Of a DNA stretch of 64,000 nucleotides, positions 47,393-60,275 are shown in pieces; position 1 is the stretch's first letter, and each line of letters opens with the position of its first letter. The DNA is taken from positions 3,720,001 to 3,784,000 of the forward strand of contig JAVFKD010000002.1 of assembly GCA_036429605.1 (NCBI GenBank). The letters are read 5' to 3'. The DNA is from Cladobotryum mycophilum (Eukaryota; Ascomycota; Sordariomycetes; Hypocreales; Hypocreaceae). The notes below the pieces were generated by a model. That model was not told the origin of the DNA and searched no databases. It was given only the letters and a program-made list of their open reading frames with translations. The position numbers and the translations under genes are program-made.

Positions 47393-49802
47393 ATAGCTGT
47401 AAAAGGGGTGGTGCGATATCAGCGCAGTCCTGAGTACTACGAACGAAGATATCAGCAAATTAACGGGCTTCCAGAGCCAAAACTCTACGCAGCCACAACC
47501 ACAGAGGGTATGCACCAAATGAAGAAAAAATGGATGCGGTATATAAATATACGCTTGGGTGTTACCTGGCTAATAATTGTAAGATACTCTATTCATATAG
47601 GCAGAAATAACAAAAAGCTTCTAAGAGAGTTAAACAAAAACCGAATTTTCAATTTCCTTGAATAGATAATCGATACGTACCCGAATATACAAAAGAAAAC
47701 TACCATATCTTCATACAAGAGATTTTTTTATGCTCTACCGAGAATCAACGAGGGAAGACTTTCCGGCAGATGAAAAAAAGGCTATTACTAATGTAAGTCT
47801 CTCAGAACAAGATGATTAACTGTCACTTACTTACATAACACCAGTACATCGAGCAATTTCTCACAGAGAGATATAATCTTGATAAATCTGGGGGAGAGAA
47901 GCCTGTCATGAATGTGGATGATCTGTACAGGGCGCAATATACTCATTGGGTCTCTGACCAAGCTATTTTTGCTGATGAGCGTCAACGGATACAACTAGCA
48001 CTCCTTATTCTGATCCAGGCATACACGGCAACACGACCCCGTGTTTTAACCTACAGAAAGCCTAACAAGATTGCCATTGAGGATTATCATTACCGATGGG
48101 ATGGAAAGAAAACCATGTGGGACATGGACGATGATGAGCCCGCAAAGCCGGAAGATAACGAACTTATGAAGTCGGAGGATGATGAATCCATGGATCCAGA
48201 CGGTGATGAATCTGGGGAGTCAGATGATGAGGGGCACATAGAGAACAAATTCAAGACCCTTTGCTACAAGGACATCAAGTTATACCTTATCAAAGGCGGG
48301 GATGGTGAGCGGGATAGGTTGGTGATGGAAGTGACGCTGAGATACACGAAGGGATAGGATCGCAAACCACTTCCGTGAGTTGCTCTGGTATACTCTGAAA
48401 ACGACTGCTAATAATACGTGACCAGAAAAACGTTTACTATATCCGAAGTCGACAATCTGTTATTTGATGCAACAATTCCCTTTCTGGCCCTTGCATTTCT
48501 TGACAATGCCTTTGAGTCAGGTATTAGATCTGTCTTTGATATTTACTCAGCCAGGGTCAGGGTATCAAGAGAATCAGAGGACTTTTATTAGCGCAAAGAT
48601 ATCCTCAACACCCCGATTTTCCGGCAGCCAATGAAGCAAGAAGATGGAATATGCCGTACATCAAAAACCGAGGCACTCTATTACGATACGTATCGAAGAG
48701 ATCTTAGGAGGCTTAGTATGATCGCAGGCTTCCGGCAGGTTCTGAAACCATACGCTATCCGACGAGGTGGAGGCGAAGCTATTGAAAGTAAGGAACTAAC
48801 ACTGCTTGCCAGATTAAGCGGCTAACTTCAAGTAGAGGTTGGAACGCAGGGTCAGCTTCAACAAGTTATGAGCCATGCAAGCGACCTGACCTACCAAGCA
48901 TACATAAACCCACGTGTTCAGGTAGACACTGTGGCTGCTTTCCTTAAACGACCCCCAAACCAAAGGTTATTAGAAATGGCAACCCACATGAGTCGAGATA
49001 CCGATCCGAGTGCGCCCACCGGAGCCACCTCTGCCGATATCGAGACGAAGGGGGTCATTATCGCGCTTACAAAGAATCGAGACAGTCTTAAAAAAGCGAT
49101 TCGTTCCAAGTATGGCACAATCGGAAAGGCAAAGGAGGTAAACCCTGAGCTGTGGACACAATATAATACCACGAAACGCAAGCTCATTAATTATCGAAAA
49201 AGGCTTCTAGAGCGTAAGGTCATGAAACAAAGAAAAGCATACTTCAAAGAATCCAGTACCAAGGAGATTAATCGGCAACTGCAAAAGAAAGAGAACCCAG
49301 CCATCGAATCAGGGACTCCAAGTGTACCGCCGAAACCTTCCTACACCTTGCCTAAGCGAAAGACTCTCGCCGAGTTCATTTATGCCGATGCGAGTAATCT
49401 GGAAACCCAGATGCGGCTAAGACATAGGATATGCACGTTGCATGCGATGATAACGCTTGGGGAGAGAAAGGAATTCCGACAAAAAAAGCTACTGCTCCTT
49501 CCATCAAGTTAGCTATGCGACCGAAAATGGAGGAACCCACGGAATACAGCATCCAGCAATACTTTTTATGCTTTTGGAATGAGGACATGTCATCAGATGG
49601 CCGACGCATCAAATATTCTGATAAATATAGTGCGCGGCGTCACATTGAAGCAAGGCACTTCAAGAATCTTGGTCAACGTCCCGTTGCTTGCCCTGAGCCA
49701 CAGTGCAAGGAGAAGGCATTGACCTGCCCGACTGCCGATGCCTTTAAGAACCATTTGACAACTGTACATAAATATGATATCTTTGGTAGATATAAAATTT
49801 AG
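47393..49802 (+). pseudogene. DUF3435/FluG-type recombinase-like gene, dead, right copy
   Basis: Same architecture as 10144-12554 and with the same frameshift and same TAA after LARLSG (about 48822). Extra damage is specific to this copy: the start codon reads ATA (47393-47395), TGG-to-TAG changes occur in TKG*DRK (about 48357) and EDFY*RKD (about 48590), and a one-base loss lies in an A-run near 49480-49490. Nearly all other differences from the left copy at 47520-47700 are G-to-A on this strand. This is a RIP-like profile. Confidence 0.75.
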
Positions 49803-50220
49803 TTTTAGAGACTAGATATTAGCGTTTCTTTGGAAAAGACAGAGATATTATTCTTAATATAAACCAGTATCTTATTACATGTTACTCAAAGGGTATACTC
49901 TTGACAAATAATCCGTGACCACACGGGCATGTCTACTAGTCTGGTAGCTTTGTCCCGTTGTTTTACATTTTCACCGCTAACCACAATCCCAGCTCCCCAC
50001 CTGCCGTAATGTATTATCCCACTCTAATCTCCTATACCATATTACCATTCCATTGCTCTATTCTTACTTTCCCATTTCATCTCTTCATTTTAACGGCCCA
50101 TTTTCACAATACCACTTTGACCATTTACTCAACATCCCGGCCATAATTATTATCCCAACTTTATTACTCCGCCTATCTATATTACGTTCCCCCCATTCCA
50201 CGTGCATTTCGGATACTGCT
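49803..50220. other. Upstream region of the right 351-residue gene
   Basis: Counterpart of 9726-10143; the first 80 bases were checked and are identical, and I saw no difference further along. Confidence 0.4.
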
Positions 50221-51344
50221 ATGGATTCCAAGCAGGCAATTGTGAAATTAGAGGAAACATTGGATTATTTTGCTAATAATACCACGAGTCGGGGGAAAAA
50301 ACATAGAGGCTCACTGCGTAGATTAAACACTTTGTTTACGAACGGTACGAAATCATCGGGATCGACAATAAGCAGACACAATATCGCGAAGGATATTTTC
50401 TGTCTGATTCTGCAGCAAATTAATCCCGATATCTTTATTCTATGCGCCATCACCTTGTCGATAACACATGCAGGCACGGTTGGGGCACATAATAGCGATA
50501 AGCAAGACTTCGTTAATGAGCTCAAAAACTGGTGGGAACCATCGAAAGTCCCTTTGTCTTTTAGCGAAGCTGCCGCCAACTTCCGTTCACAGTTCAAATC
50601 GCTTCTAGAAAAAGGTATATACATAAAATGAACCATAGGACAAGCAAATGGCTGACACGTCGGTGACGTTTGCGATGTCTAGTTGCCAGCAGAAAGGTGA
50701 TACTGGAAGAGAAACCACAGGAACAACAAACATCGCGCGATGCCTCGAATATAGACTTGCAAATCCGAGAAACCTCGACGGAAGACACATCAAATATACG
50801 CATTCCAAGCCAAGACACTCTAATCCAACAAACCACGAATACAGACCTCCCAGCTCGAGAAACATCGACGCGCGGCACCTCAGATACACATATCCCCACC
50901 CAAGAAACCCTGGCCCAATACACCTCGGATACGGAAATCTCGGCTCAAGGCTCCCCGGGAGTCTCAAACCACGCTGCTATTCGCAGACAGACCGGCCCGG
51001 CCTCGGATACTCAAGACAAACAAGAACGAACAATAGATGTGGACAGAGTCAGAGGTGAACTCGAGGGTAATAAACGCCATGTGTTACGTCGGAATGTGTC
51101 TGCTAATCTCCAAGCAGCCCTTTTAGCAGCCAGTTGCGATCTGAGTTCCGAGGAAGCCATAATTGCACTGCTTGGGAACAAAAAAGGAGCTAAGTTATTG
51201 AGACTGGACGAAGAGACGGCGTATGTTTGCTTTAAATGCAGTTCGGTAATAGCAACGCGGTTGGAGTCAAAACGTATGGCAGAGGATGACCTACTCAACT
51301 CTCTAGCGTCCTCAATTAATCCTACCGAAATGGAATTCTCATAG
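50221..51344 (+). CDS. Uncharacterised two-exon protein, 351 residues, right copy
   Basis: Exons 50221-50614 and 50683-51344, intron 68 bp with CTGAC 30 or so bases before its 3' AG. The product is identical to that of 8602-9725: helical N-terminal domain, Ser/Thr-rich degenerate repeat linker, C-terminal part with one CxxC. No recognised domain. It survives intact beside a dead recombinase gene and a dead phosphotransferase gene. That could reflect selection, recent duplication or gene conversion. Confidence 0.6.
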
Positions 51345-51719
51345 CAGCTTAATTTCAACACTGGCCTCCATGATACAACCAACTGCAGCGCCATGCAGTC
51401 TTTCTACCCCTGGTGATACCTCAAAATGGCCGCACATACGGAGTACCGCCTGCGTGGTATTAATGGCTAAAAGAAGCCCTGCCTTCTGGCTGCCTTTTCG
51501 CCGCCTTCCCAGTGCCCTCTTACAGCCTTTCCTCCGCTTCCGCGAAGGAGGGATCGTGGTGAGGCTCTTCATTGGTATTTATGATTTATAGGTACCTTGA
51601 TATGTCTGCTATGAAGCCTCAAGTGCATGTCTATTCTCAAGCTAACGCAAACAAGATCTCTTGGTAATCATTTGTTTTACCTCATTTACGAAAATACATT
51701 TTCTACACAACTCGCTCCA
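51345..51719. other. Intergenic, nothing recognised
   Basis: Counterpart of 8227-8601; only short unsupported frames. Confidence 0.4.
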
Positions 51720-52821
51720 TTAAGCAACCATGTCTGCGCCCAAGGAACAAAATAAGGAGCGATGGACGATTAATCGGTTCAAAGATAAGAGTCTTGATAG
51801 TATATCGTATCGATGATTAATAAATTCGGTCGTAGAATCAAACGGAGACTGGGCGATTTGTTCATGATACATCGTCTGAAGGTCATCCAAGGTATTTGAA
51901 AAAACCCCGCCTACAATAGGTTCTTTTCCACCATCAGGATTTGGCATGAGTGAACCTGATTTAGGAAACCTGAGCGTCTATAGTTGGGCGAATACTCCAA
52001 TAAGCTCAACGAAAAAACGCTTTCGCCATATCTCTTCGCCGTATTTGAGTGCATGCATGGAAAGTAGTCGGCCGGGAACGTAATCGAGGATAAGGAATGG
52101 TATTTCAGAACCGGTTGTAGTTAATGTTTTATTTCGGCCATACTTGTAGATCTTAGGAATGCGAATGGTTGTCTTTTCCCGTATATACCTATATACCCAA
52201 TACCATTAGCAATTATTAGGAAAAGGACATGATAATTATATACTCCATTATAACAACCTCACTCCTCAGTTTATCCCAGGCATCATGGACAGCCGGTACG
52301 CTAGGAATACTAATAACCCATGTCGTATCCTCCGAGTCAAACTTGATAACAAAGCAAACATTAAAGCTGCCAAAGAGGGGCTCGGTGACGGTGCAGGATT
52401 TGCCATGGTTATTGCGTGAAGCTATGGCGCGGACGGCTTCTATATCGATAGAATTGACGAATTCTTGTTTCATATTCTCGCGTTGATCGTCTGTAAGGGG
52501 CTAGGTAACGTCTGTGTCGCTAGAATTGGTGGACTCCTCGTCGCTGTCATCAGGCCGCGATTCCGCGGTAATAGAACGCGTTAGCTTGTCGTGTCTAGCA
52601 TGTATGATTGTGCTCCATGCGGTAGGGATGAGGAGGCTAATGAGGTCCATTGTGTGCGAATGAACCGGTGCAGAACGAACGGCATAGCTGAAGCTGATAA
52701 AGTTGAGAAGATGTCGGGGACCGGAAAAGTCAATGGTTGGGGAAGGATACAGTGATGAGCAGAAACGCCTTCCTCTTGACTTACTCCGTAGACTCTTTGG
52801 AATTGTAAACCAGCCCCGCAT
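51720..52821 (-). pseudogene. Phosphotransferase (APH/kinase-like) pseudogene, right copy
   Basis: Reading leftward from 52821. The N-terminal piece runs to 52501; the next piece carries SFNVCFVIKFDSEDTTWVIS and WDKLRSEVVIMEY (52473-52216); then VPGRLLSMHALKYGEEIWRK and the FINHRYDILSRLLSL segment. Stops separate the pieces and the catalytic HGDL loop is absent, as in the left copy. This copy is a little less damaged in the N-lobe than the left one. Confidence 0.65.
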
Positions 52822-53200
52822 AGTGTTGATTTAGCCCTTTAGTACCGTATACTTTCATCGATAAACTTGGAGACTTTTAGAATTGGGTTGCCTCTGGAAT
52901 TAAGTTTCACCGACATCCAATAGGTAGGGCGGATAATACAAAGAAATACAATATGCGACGTGATTACTCCGTCGTGATGACCCTACAGCATTTTATGATC
53001 CACCAACGGGTAATAGTCACTAATACAAGCCACAAAAGCATCTGCATTTTTAGTGGTCAACGGAGTATTACATAACACAATAAACAAGGTTAAAAATTAG
53101 TTGCACGGATCAAGTGTCACTAAAGCCATTAGAGTTAACATCTAACGCTACTTTATCACTAGATTACCATCTACATTCTTAGATCAGCTTTCAGAGCAAT
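52822..53200. promoter_or_regulatory. Divergent intergenic region, presumed NLR promoter
   Basis: Counterpart of 6745-7123. Position only; no motif assigned. Confidence 0.35.
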
Positions 53201-56200
53201 ATGGCATTCTGTTCGAAGATCAACAAGTACTTTTCGCAAAGGTTCAAAAAGAGACATGGCGGCAACCAAGGCAGCGGAGTTTCACCGTTGCCTACAACCA
53301 TAACTACGGACTCGGCCTCGCCCTGTATGCCAGGTGCGTCGGCTTTGGGAACTGCCAAAACTCCATCTATCACGACCATCGCCGCCCAACCGCCCACGCA
53401 GGCGGCGCCATCAGTTCCGCAGCCTCTGGATTCCGCAACACTAGTCCTCGCACCATCACCTACTCACCAGTCAACCACGTCCAACACAACCGCTCCCCCT
53501 ATGCACAGCGACACTAACCTATGGGCTCTTGCCTACGAGATGGTTCGGCAGAGAGAAGGTGAGTTAATGTTAGACTACGGGAAGCACCTAGACTTCCTAC
53601 AAGGCGGTGCCACCACCAGTCGAGATCTCTCAAATCCTCGATCTGTCGAGTCCATCGTGAATTTACTATTGGAAGATCGAGAGAAGAACAAATTGCAAGT
53701 CTCGTTTCTTGGGCACGATATCAAGATACGAACACAAGTCGAGAAGTTGGCAAAGTTCCTCGTCTGGTCTGACCCGATCGTTAAGAGTGCTGTGAGCACT
53801 CAGCCATACGCAGCCTTGGCATGGTCTGGTGTTTCGTTGCTTCTTCCTGTATGTAAACAACTTTCCTGGCTGTTGAGCCTGTTGCTTACCTTATTAGCTT
53901 CTTACAAGCGGCAATACGCAAAATGAGGCCATGCTAAAGGGCTTCGACTCGATCGGCGATTTACAAGTCTTTTGGAGGTTTTGCGAAGAGATCTATCTCC
54001 AGTCCCCACACCAACAACATTACCAGATTCTCATCGAGCCCTTAGCCAAGCTATATTCCTTTATTATCGAGTATCAGGCCCGAATCATATGCCACCTCTC
54101 TAGAGCCCAACTCTCCCGCGCATGGCAGGATGTGGCTGGATCTAATAATTGGGTTGGGACGATAGAATCAATCAACAAGTTGAACGAGCATTGTCGCGAT
54201 TTAATTCCTGTTGGAAATCAGGCGGAAACCAGGCAAGACAGGGTTGATAAGCTGCAAATGACCCGGGAGTCGCTGATTATCCAAGAGGGTATCCATCAAA
54301 CTTTGAAGGGAAGTGAACAAGACGAGAAGGAAAGGCGGCTTCTCGAGCACCTCGCATTAGAAGCGCGTGATTATGAAAGACACAAGAACATCAACCCAGA
54401 GAGGGTCCCTGGTACCTGCGAGTGGTTCTTGATGGATAAGCGGTTTCGCAAGTGGCGCGACGCTACATATTCAAGTATTCTCTGGGTTTCGGCAGGCCCT
54501 GGACGTGGCAAGTCAGTCTTGACGCGATCTCTTATTGATGAGCGCCGCTTAACCACGGCTACTCTCACTATCGAATCTGCAACTATTTTGACTTCTAGCA
54601 CATCAACTGTCTGCTATTTCTTTTTCAAAGATGGAGGGGATGGCCCTATGAACGGTGCTCAGGCCTTTTGCGCGATACTGCATCAGCTCTTTAGGTGCCT
54701 GTCTACCTCTGGACTGATTCAGCATGCACTTCCAAGCCATAAAGAGAATGGCATAACTATTACCCAGAAATTCCGCGAGCTGTGGCAAATCCTAGTCAAG
54801 TGTGCAAGCTCCACAAGCGGTGAAATTATTTGCGTACTTGATGCTCTCGATGAGTGCAAGGAGAATGACAGGCAGGAAATAATACAAGCGCTAAAGGAAT
54901 TCTATTCTCAGAGCGATAGACAATCGAGCCCTTCAAAACTCAAGTTCCTCATCACCAGTCGCCCGTATGAGGCTTTAGAAAGGTCGTTCCAGAAATTTCC
55001 AGCAACCGCGGCTTATATGCATTTTGATGGTGATGACAAATCCGAGGATATTAGCCGAGAGATCAATCTCGTCATTGACGCTAGATTGGAGAGCATCGCG
55101 ATGTATTTTACTGTCGACGACCGCTTCAAAATTTCCGAACGTCTTAAGAGCATGGCGAATCGCACATACCTATGGCTGCACCTGACATTCGATATTATTG
55201 AGCGAAAGCAAAGCGCACATAGCAGACTCTCAAGTATAGAGAAATTATTGTCCGAGCTGCCATCTGAGATATCCGATGCTTACGAGAAGATCCTCTCCAG
55301 AAGCCAGGATGATACACAGACTGAGATTCTCCTTCAGATCGTGCTGGCTGCAGAACGCCCTCTGACTCTTGATGAGGCTAATAATGCTCTGGCATTAGCT
55401 TTAGAGACAGAGCCGTTCCCTTCATCTGCAGAACTAAATCAAAATTTATGGCCAAGTAATAACTTTAGTAGCACACTGCAAAACCTATGCGGCCTCTTCA
55501 TTAGCATCCACGATTCCAAATTGTCGTTCATTCATCAAACAGCAAGGGAGTTTCTCATTCATCCGAAACGAGAAGGCAAGTGGAAGGGAAGGTTAAATAT
55601 GTCGACATCACACAGCAAAATGTCGCAAGTCTGCCTCCAATATTTGCATTTGCCAGATCTCACATCAACTAACGACAAGTCTGAACAATCATTTCTCTCC
55701 TATGCTGCTTCAAACTGGCATTTACATTTCCGTTCCCAGGATGCCGACACGGCAGGCAAGTATGGGAGGCATGCACGGGACCTTTGTCGCGTATCAGGAC
55801 CGCTAGCGCAGCTATGGCGACCATTTCTCATACAGCAAAACTATGGACTTCGGAATGAATCCTGGGAATCATGGCCTGACCTAACCTTTGCGAGTTATCT
55901 TGGTCTATCCACTGTTATATCTGATATAATAGTAAATGAGCATGTTGATGTCAACGCTAGAGGGGGATGTTACCGAACAGCACTCTACGCGTCAATATCC
56001 CAAGAATATCTAGGAGTGATAGAAATTCTTTTAGAACCTAGACATGAAGCAAAGATCACAGAGGATGTCGTCAGGGCTGCAGCAGGAAGCTATAGGAATG
56101 GCAAGGAAGTGATGGCGTTGCTCCTCGACCGGCGAGGAGATGAAATTACTATCACAGAAAATATCATCAAGGCTGCAGCAGGAAACTCTAGGAATGGCAA

Positions 56201-59200
56201 GGAAGTGATGGCGTTGCTGCTCGACCGGCGAGGAGACGACATCACTATTACGGAGGATGTTATCAGGGCTGCAGCAGGAAATTCTGGGAATGGCAAGGAA
56301 GTGATGGCATTGCTGCTCGACCGGCGAGGAGACGACATCACTATTACAGAGGATATCGTCAAGGCTGCAGCAGGAAACGATGGGAATGGCGAGGAAGTGA
56401 TGGCGTTGCTGCTCGACCGGCGAGGAGATGAAATTACTATTACAGAGGACGTGGTCAAAGCTGCAGTAGGAAACTATAGGAATGGCAAGGAAGTGATGGT
56501 ATTGCTTCTGGACCGGCGAGGAGACGATATTACTATCACAGAGGACGTGGTCAAAGCTGCAGTAGGAAACTCTAGGAATGGCAAGGAAGTGATGGCGTTG
56601 CTCCTCGACCGGCGAGGAGATGAAATTACTATCACAGAGGACATTGTGTCTACTATTGCAGCAAAATTTGATAAGAAAGTGATGGCGTTGCTCCTCGACC
56701 GGCGAGGAGATGAGATTACTATCACAGAAAATATCGTCAAGGCTGCAGCAGAAAATTGGGGGAATGGCAAGGAAGTGATGGTGTTGCTCCTCGACCGGCG
56801 AGGAGATGAAATTACTATCACAGAAAATATCGTCAAGGCTGCAGCAGGAAACTGGCAGAATGGCAAGGAAGTGATGGCGTTGCTCCTCGACCGGCGAGGA
56901 GATGATATCACTATTACAGAGGATGTCATTAAGGCTGCAGCAGGAAACGATGGGAATGGCAAGGAAGTGATGGCATTGCTCCTCGACCGGCGAGGAGACG
57001 GCATTACTATTACAGAAGACGTCGTGTTTATTATTGCAGCAAAATTTGATAAGAAAGTGATGGCGTTGCTCCTCGACCGGCGAGGAGACGACATCGCTAT
57101 CACAGAGGACGTCGTCAAGGCTGCAGCAGGAAACTGGCAGAATGGCAAGGAAGTGATGGCGTTGCTTCTCGACCGGCGAGGAGATGATATCACTATTACA
57201 GAGGACGTGGTCAAAGCTGCAGTAGGAAACTATGGGAATGGCAAGGAAGTGATGGCATTGCTCCTCGACCGACGAGGAGATGAAATTACTATCACAGAAA
57301 ATATCGTCAAGGCTGCAGCAGGAAACGGTGGGAACGGCAAGGAAGTGATGGCATTGCTCCTTGACCGGCGAGGAGATGAAATTACTATCACAGAGGATGT
57401 CGTCAAGGTTGCAGCAGGAAACTCTGGGAATGGCGAGGAAGTGATGGCGTTGCTTCTCGACCGGCGAGGGAATAACATCACTATCACAGAGGATGTCGTC
57501 AAGGTTGCAGCAGGAAACTCTAGGAATGGCAAGGAAGTGATGGCGTTGCTGCTCGACCGGCGAGGAGACGACATCACTATTACGGAGGATGTTATCAGGG
57601 CTGCAGCAGGAAATTCTGGGAATGGCAAGGAAGTGATGGCATTGCTCCTCGACCGGCGAGGAGATGAAATTACTATCACAGAAAATATCGTCAAGGCTGC
57701 AGCAGGAAACTCTGGGAATGGCAAGGAAGTGATGGCGTTGCTTCTCGACCGGCGAGGAGATGATATCACTATTACAGAGGATGTCATTAAGGCTGCAGTA
57801 GGAAACGGTGGGAATGGCAAGGAAGTGATGGCATTGCTCCTTGACCTGCGAGGAGATGAAATTACTATCACAGAGGATATTGTGTCTATTATTGCTGCAG
57901 AGTTTAATGAGGAAGTAATGGCGTTGCTCCTCGACCGGCGAGGAGACGACATTACTATTGCAGAGGACGTCGTGTCTATTATTGCTACAAATTTTGATAA
58001 GGAGGTGATGGCGTTGCTCCTCGACCGGCGAGGAGACGATATCACTATTACGGAGGATATTGTCAAGGCTACAGCAGGAAACTCTAGGAATGGCAAGGAA
58101 GTGATGGCGTTGCTTCTCGACCGGCGAGGAGATGATATTACTATCACAGAGGATATTGTGTCTATTATTGCTGCAAAATTTGATAAGAAAGTGATGGCGT
58201 TGCTCCTCGACCGGCGAGGAGATAACATTGCCATCACAGAGGACGTCGTTAAGGCTGCAGCAGGAAACGGTGGGAATGGCAAGGAAGTGATGGCGTTGCT
58301 CCTTGACCGGCGAGGAGATGAAATTACTATCACAGAAAATATCGTCAAGGCTGCAGCAGGAAACTGGCAGAATGGCAAGGAAGTGATGGCGTTGCTCCTC
58401 GACCGGCGAGGAGATGAAATTACTATCACAGAAAATATCGTCAAGGCTGCAGCAGGAAACTCTAGGAATGGCAAGGAAGTGATGGCGTTGCTCCTCGACC
58501 GGCGAGGAGATGAAATTACTATCACAGAGGACATTGTGTCTACTATTGCAGCAAAATTTGATAAGAAAGTGATGGCATTGCTCCTCGACCGGCGAGGAGA
58601 CGACATCGCTATCACAGAGGACGTCGTCAAGGCTGCAGCAGGAAACTGGCAGAATGGCAAGGAAGTGATGGCATTGCTCCTCGACCGGCGAGGAGACGAC
58701 ATCGCTATCACAGAGGACGTCGTCAAGGCTGCAGCAGGAAACTGGCAGAATGGCAAGGAAGTGATGGCATTGCTCCTCGACCGGCGAGGAGACGACATCG
58801 CTATCACAGAGGACGTCGTCAAGGCTGCAGCAGGAAACTGGCAGAATGGCAAGGAAGTGATGGCATTGCTCCTCGACCGGCGAGGAGACGACATCGCTAT
58901 CACAGAGGACGTCGTCAAGGCTGCAGCAGGAAACGATGGGAATGGCAAGGAAGTGATGGCATTGCTCCTCGACCGGCGAGGAGACGGCATTACTATTACA
59001 GAAGACGTCGTGTCTATTATTGCAGCAAAATTTGATAAGAAAGTGATAGCGTTACTCCTCGACCGGCGAGGAGACGGCATTACTATTACAGAAGACGTCG
59101 TGTCTATTATTGCAGCAAAATTTGATAAGAAAGTGATGGCGTTGCTCCTCGACCGGCGAGGAGACGACATCGCTATCACAGAGGACGTCGTCAAGGCTAC

Positions 59201-60275
59201 AGCAGGAAACTGGCAGAATGGCAAGGAAGTGATGGCATTGCTCCTCGACCGGCGAGGGGACAACATCACTATCACAGAGAGCGTCGTGTCTATTATTACT
59301 AAAAACTTTAACAAGGAAGTGATGGCATTGCTTCTCGACCGGCGAGGAGATGAAATTACTATCACAGAGGACGTGGTCAAAGCTGCAGTAGGAAACTATG
59401 GGAATGGCAAGGAAGTGATGGCATTGCTCCTCGACCGGCGAGGAGATGAAATTACTATCACAGAGGACGTGGTCAAAGCTGCAGTAGGAAACTATGGGAA
59501 TGGCAAGGAAGTGATGGCATTGCTCCTCGACCGGCGAGGAGATGAAATTACTATCACAGAGGACGTGGTCAAAGCTGCAGTAGGAAACTATGGGAATGGC
59601 AAGGAAGTGATGGCATTGCTTCTCGACCGGCGAGGAGACGACATCGCTATCACAGAGGACGTCGTCAAGGCTGCAGCAGGAAACTCTAGGAATGGCAAGG
59701 AAGTGATGGCATTGCTCCTCGACCGGCGAGGAGACGACATCGCTATCACAGAGGACGTCGTCAAGGCTGCAGCAGGAAACTGGCAGAATGGCAAGGAAGT
59801 GATGGCATTGCTTCTCGACCGGCGAGGGGACAACATCACTATCACAGAGAGCGTCGTGTCTATTATTACTGAAAACTTTGACAAGGAAGTGATGGCATTG
59901 CTTCTCGACCGGCGAGGAGATGAAATTACTATCACAGAGGACGTGGTCAAAGCTGCAGTAGGAAACTATGGGAATGGCAAGGAAGTGATGGCATTGCTCC
60001 TCGACCGGCGAGGAGATGAAATTACTATCACAGAGGACGTGGTCAAAGCTGCAGTAGGAAACTATGGGAATGGCAAGGAAGTGATGGCATTGCTTCTCGA
60101 CCGGCGAGGGGACAACATCACTATCACAGAGAGCGTCGTGTCTATTATTACTGAAAACTTTGACAAGGAAGTGATGGCATTGCTTCTCGACCGGCGAGGT
60201 GGCGACATTACTATCACAGAGGAGATCATCGAAGCTGCGTCAACATGTGGTCAGGATGAGGCAGAATTGATATAA
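53201..60275 (+). CDS. NACHT-type NLR with 44-unit tandem repeat domain, 2341 aa
   Basis: Exons 53201-53848 and 53898-60275 around a 49 bp intron. Linker 1-95, NACHT_N domain about 100-320, Walker A GPGRGKSV at 416-423, Walker B CVLDALDECKE about 528-538, SRPYE sensor downstream, then a hydrophobic/helical region to about 930. The rest is a 44-unit solenoid of 32- or 30-residue repeats ending GGDITITEEIIEAAS. The unit is a helix pair (EVMALLLDRRGD / ITEDVVKAAAGN). Compared with the left copy the units use DEITIT and DDITIT forms and more residues at the variable columns (W, S, D, Y or G followed by R, G or Q). The first ~900 residues are over 90% alike by eye. Expected to be a cytosolic receptor-type NTPase; trigger and output unknown. 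Confidence 0.87.
56100..60215 (+). repeat. Coding tandem array, 44 units of 96 or 90 bp
   Basis: Counted by the EVMALLLDRRG/KVMALLLDRRG block. Higher-order repeats are visible: three successive NWQNGK units (about 58590-58850), three successive YGNGK units (about 59340-59630), and a duplicated block of YGNGK pairs plus SVVSIITENFDK at the end. This is unequal exchange in units and blocks. Confidence 0.92.

Noticed and set aside
50648..51058. 136-codon frame starting MADTSVTF overlapping the 351-residue gene (and its left mirror 8888-9298)
   Set aside because: It lies across the proposed intron and in a different frame of exon 2. The spliced 351-residue model uses both long conserved frames and is exactly in phase.
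56100..60215. CRISPR-like regular repeat
   Set aside because: Units are contiguous, in frame and protein-coding, with no unique spacers; the genome is eukaryotic.
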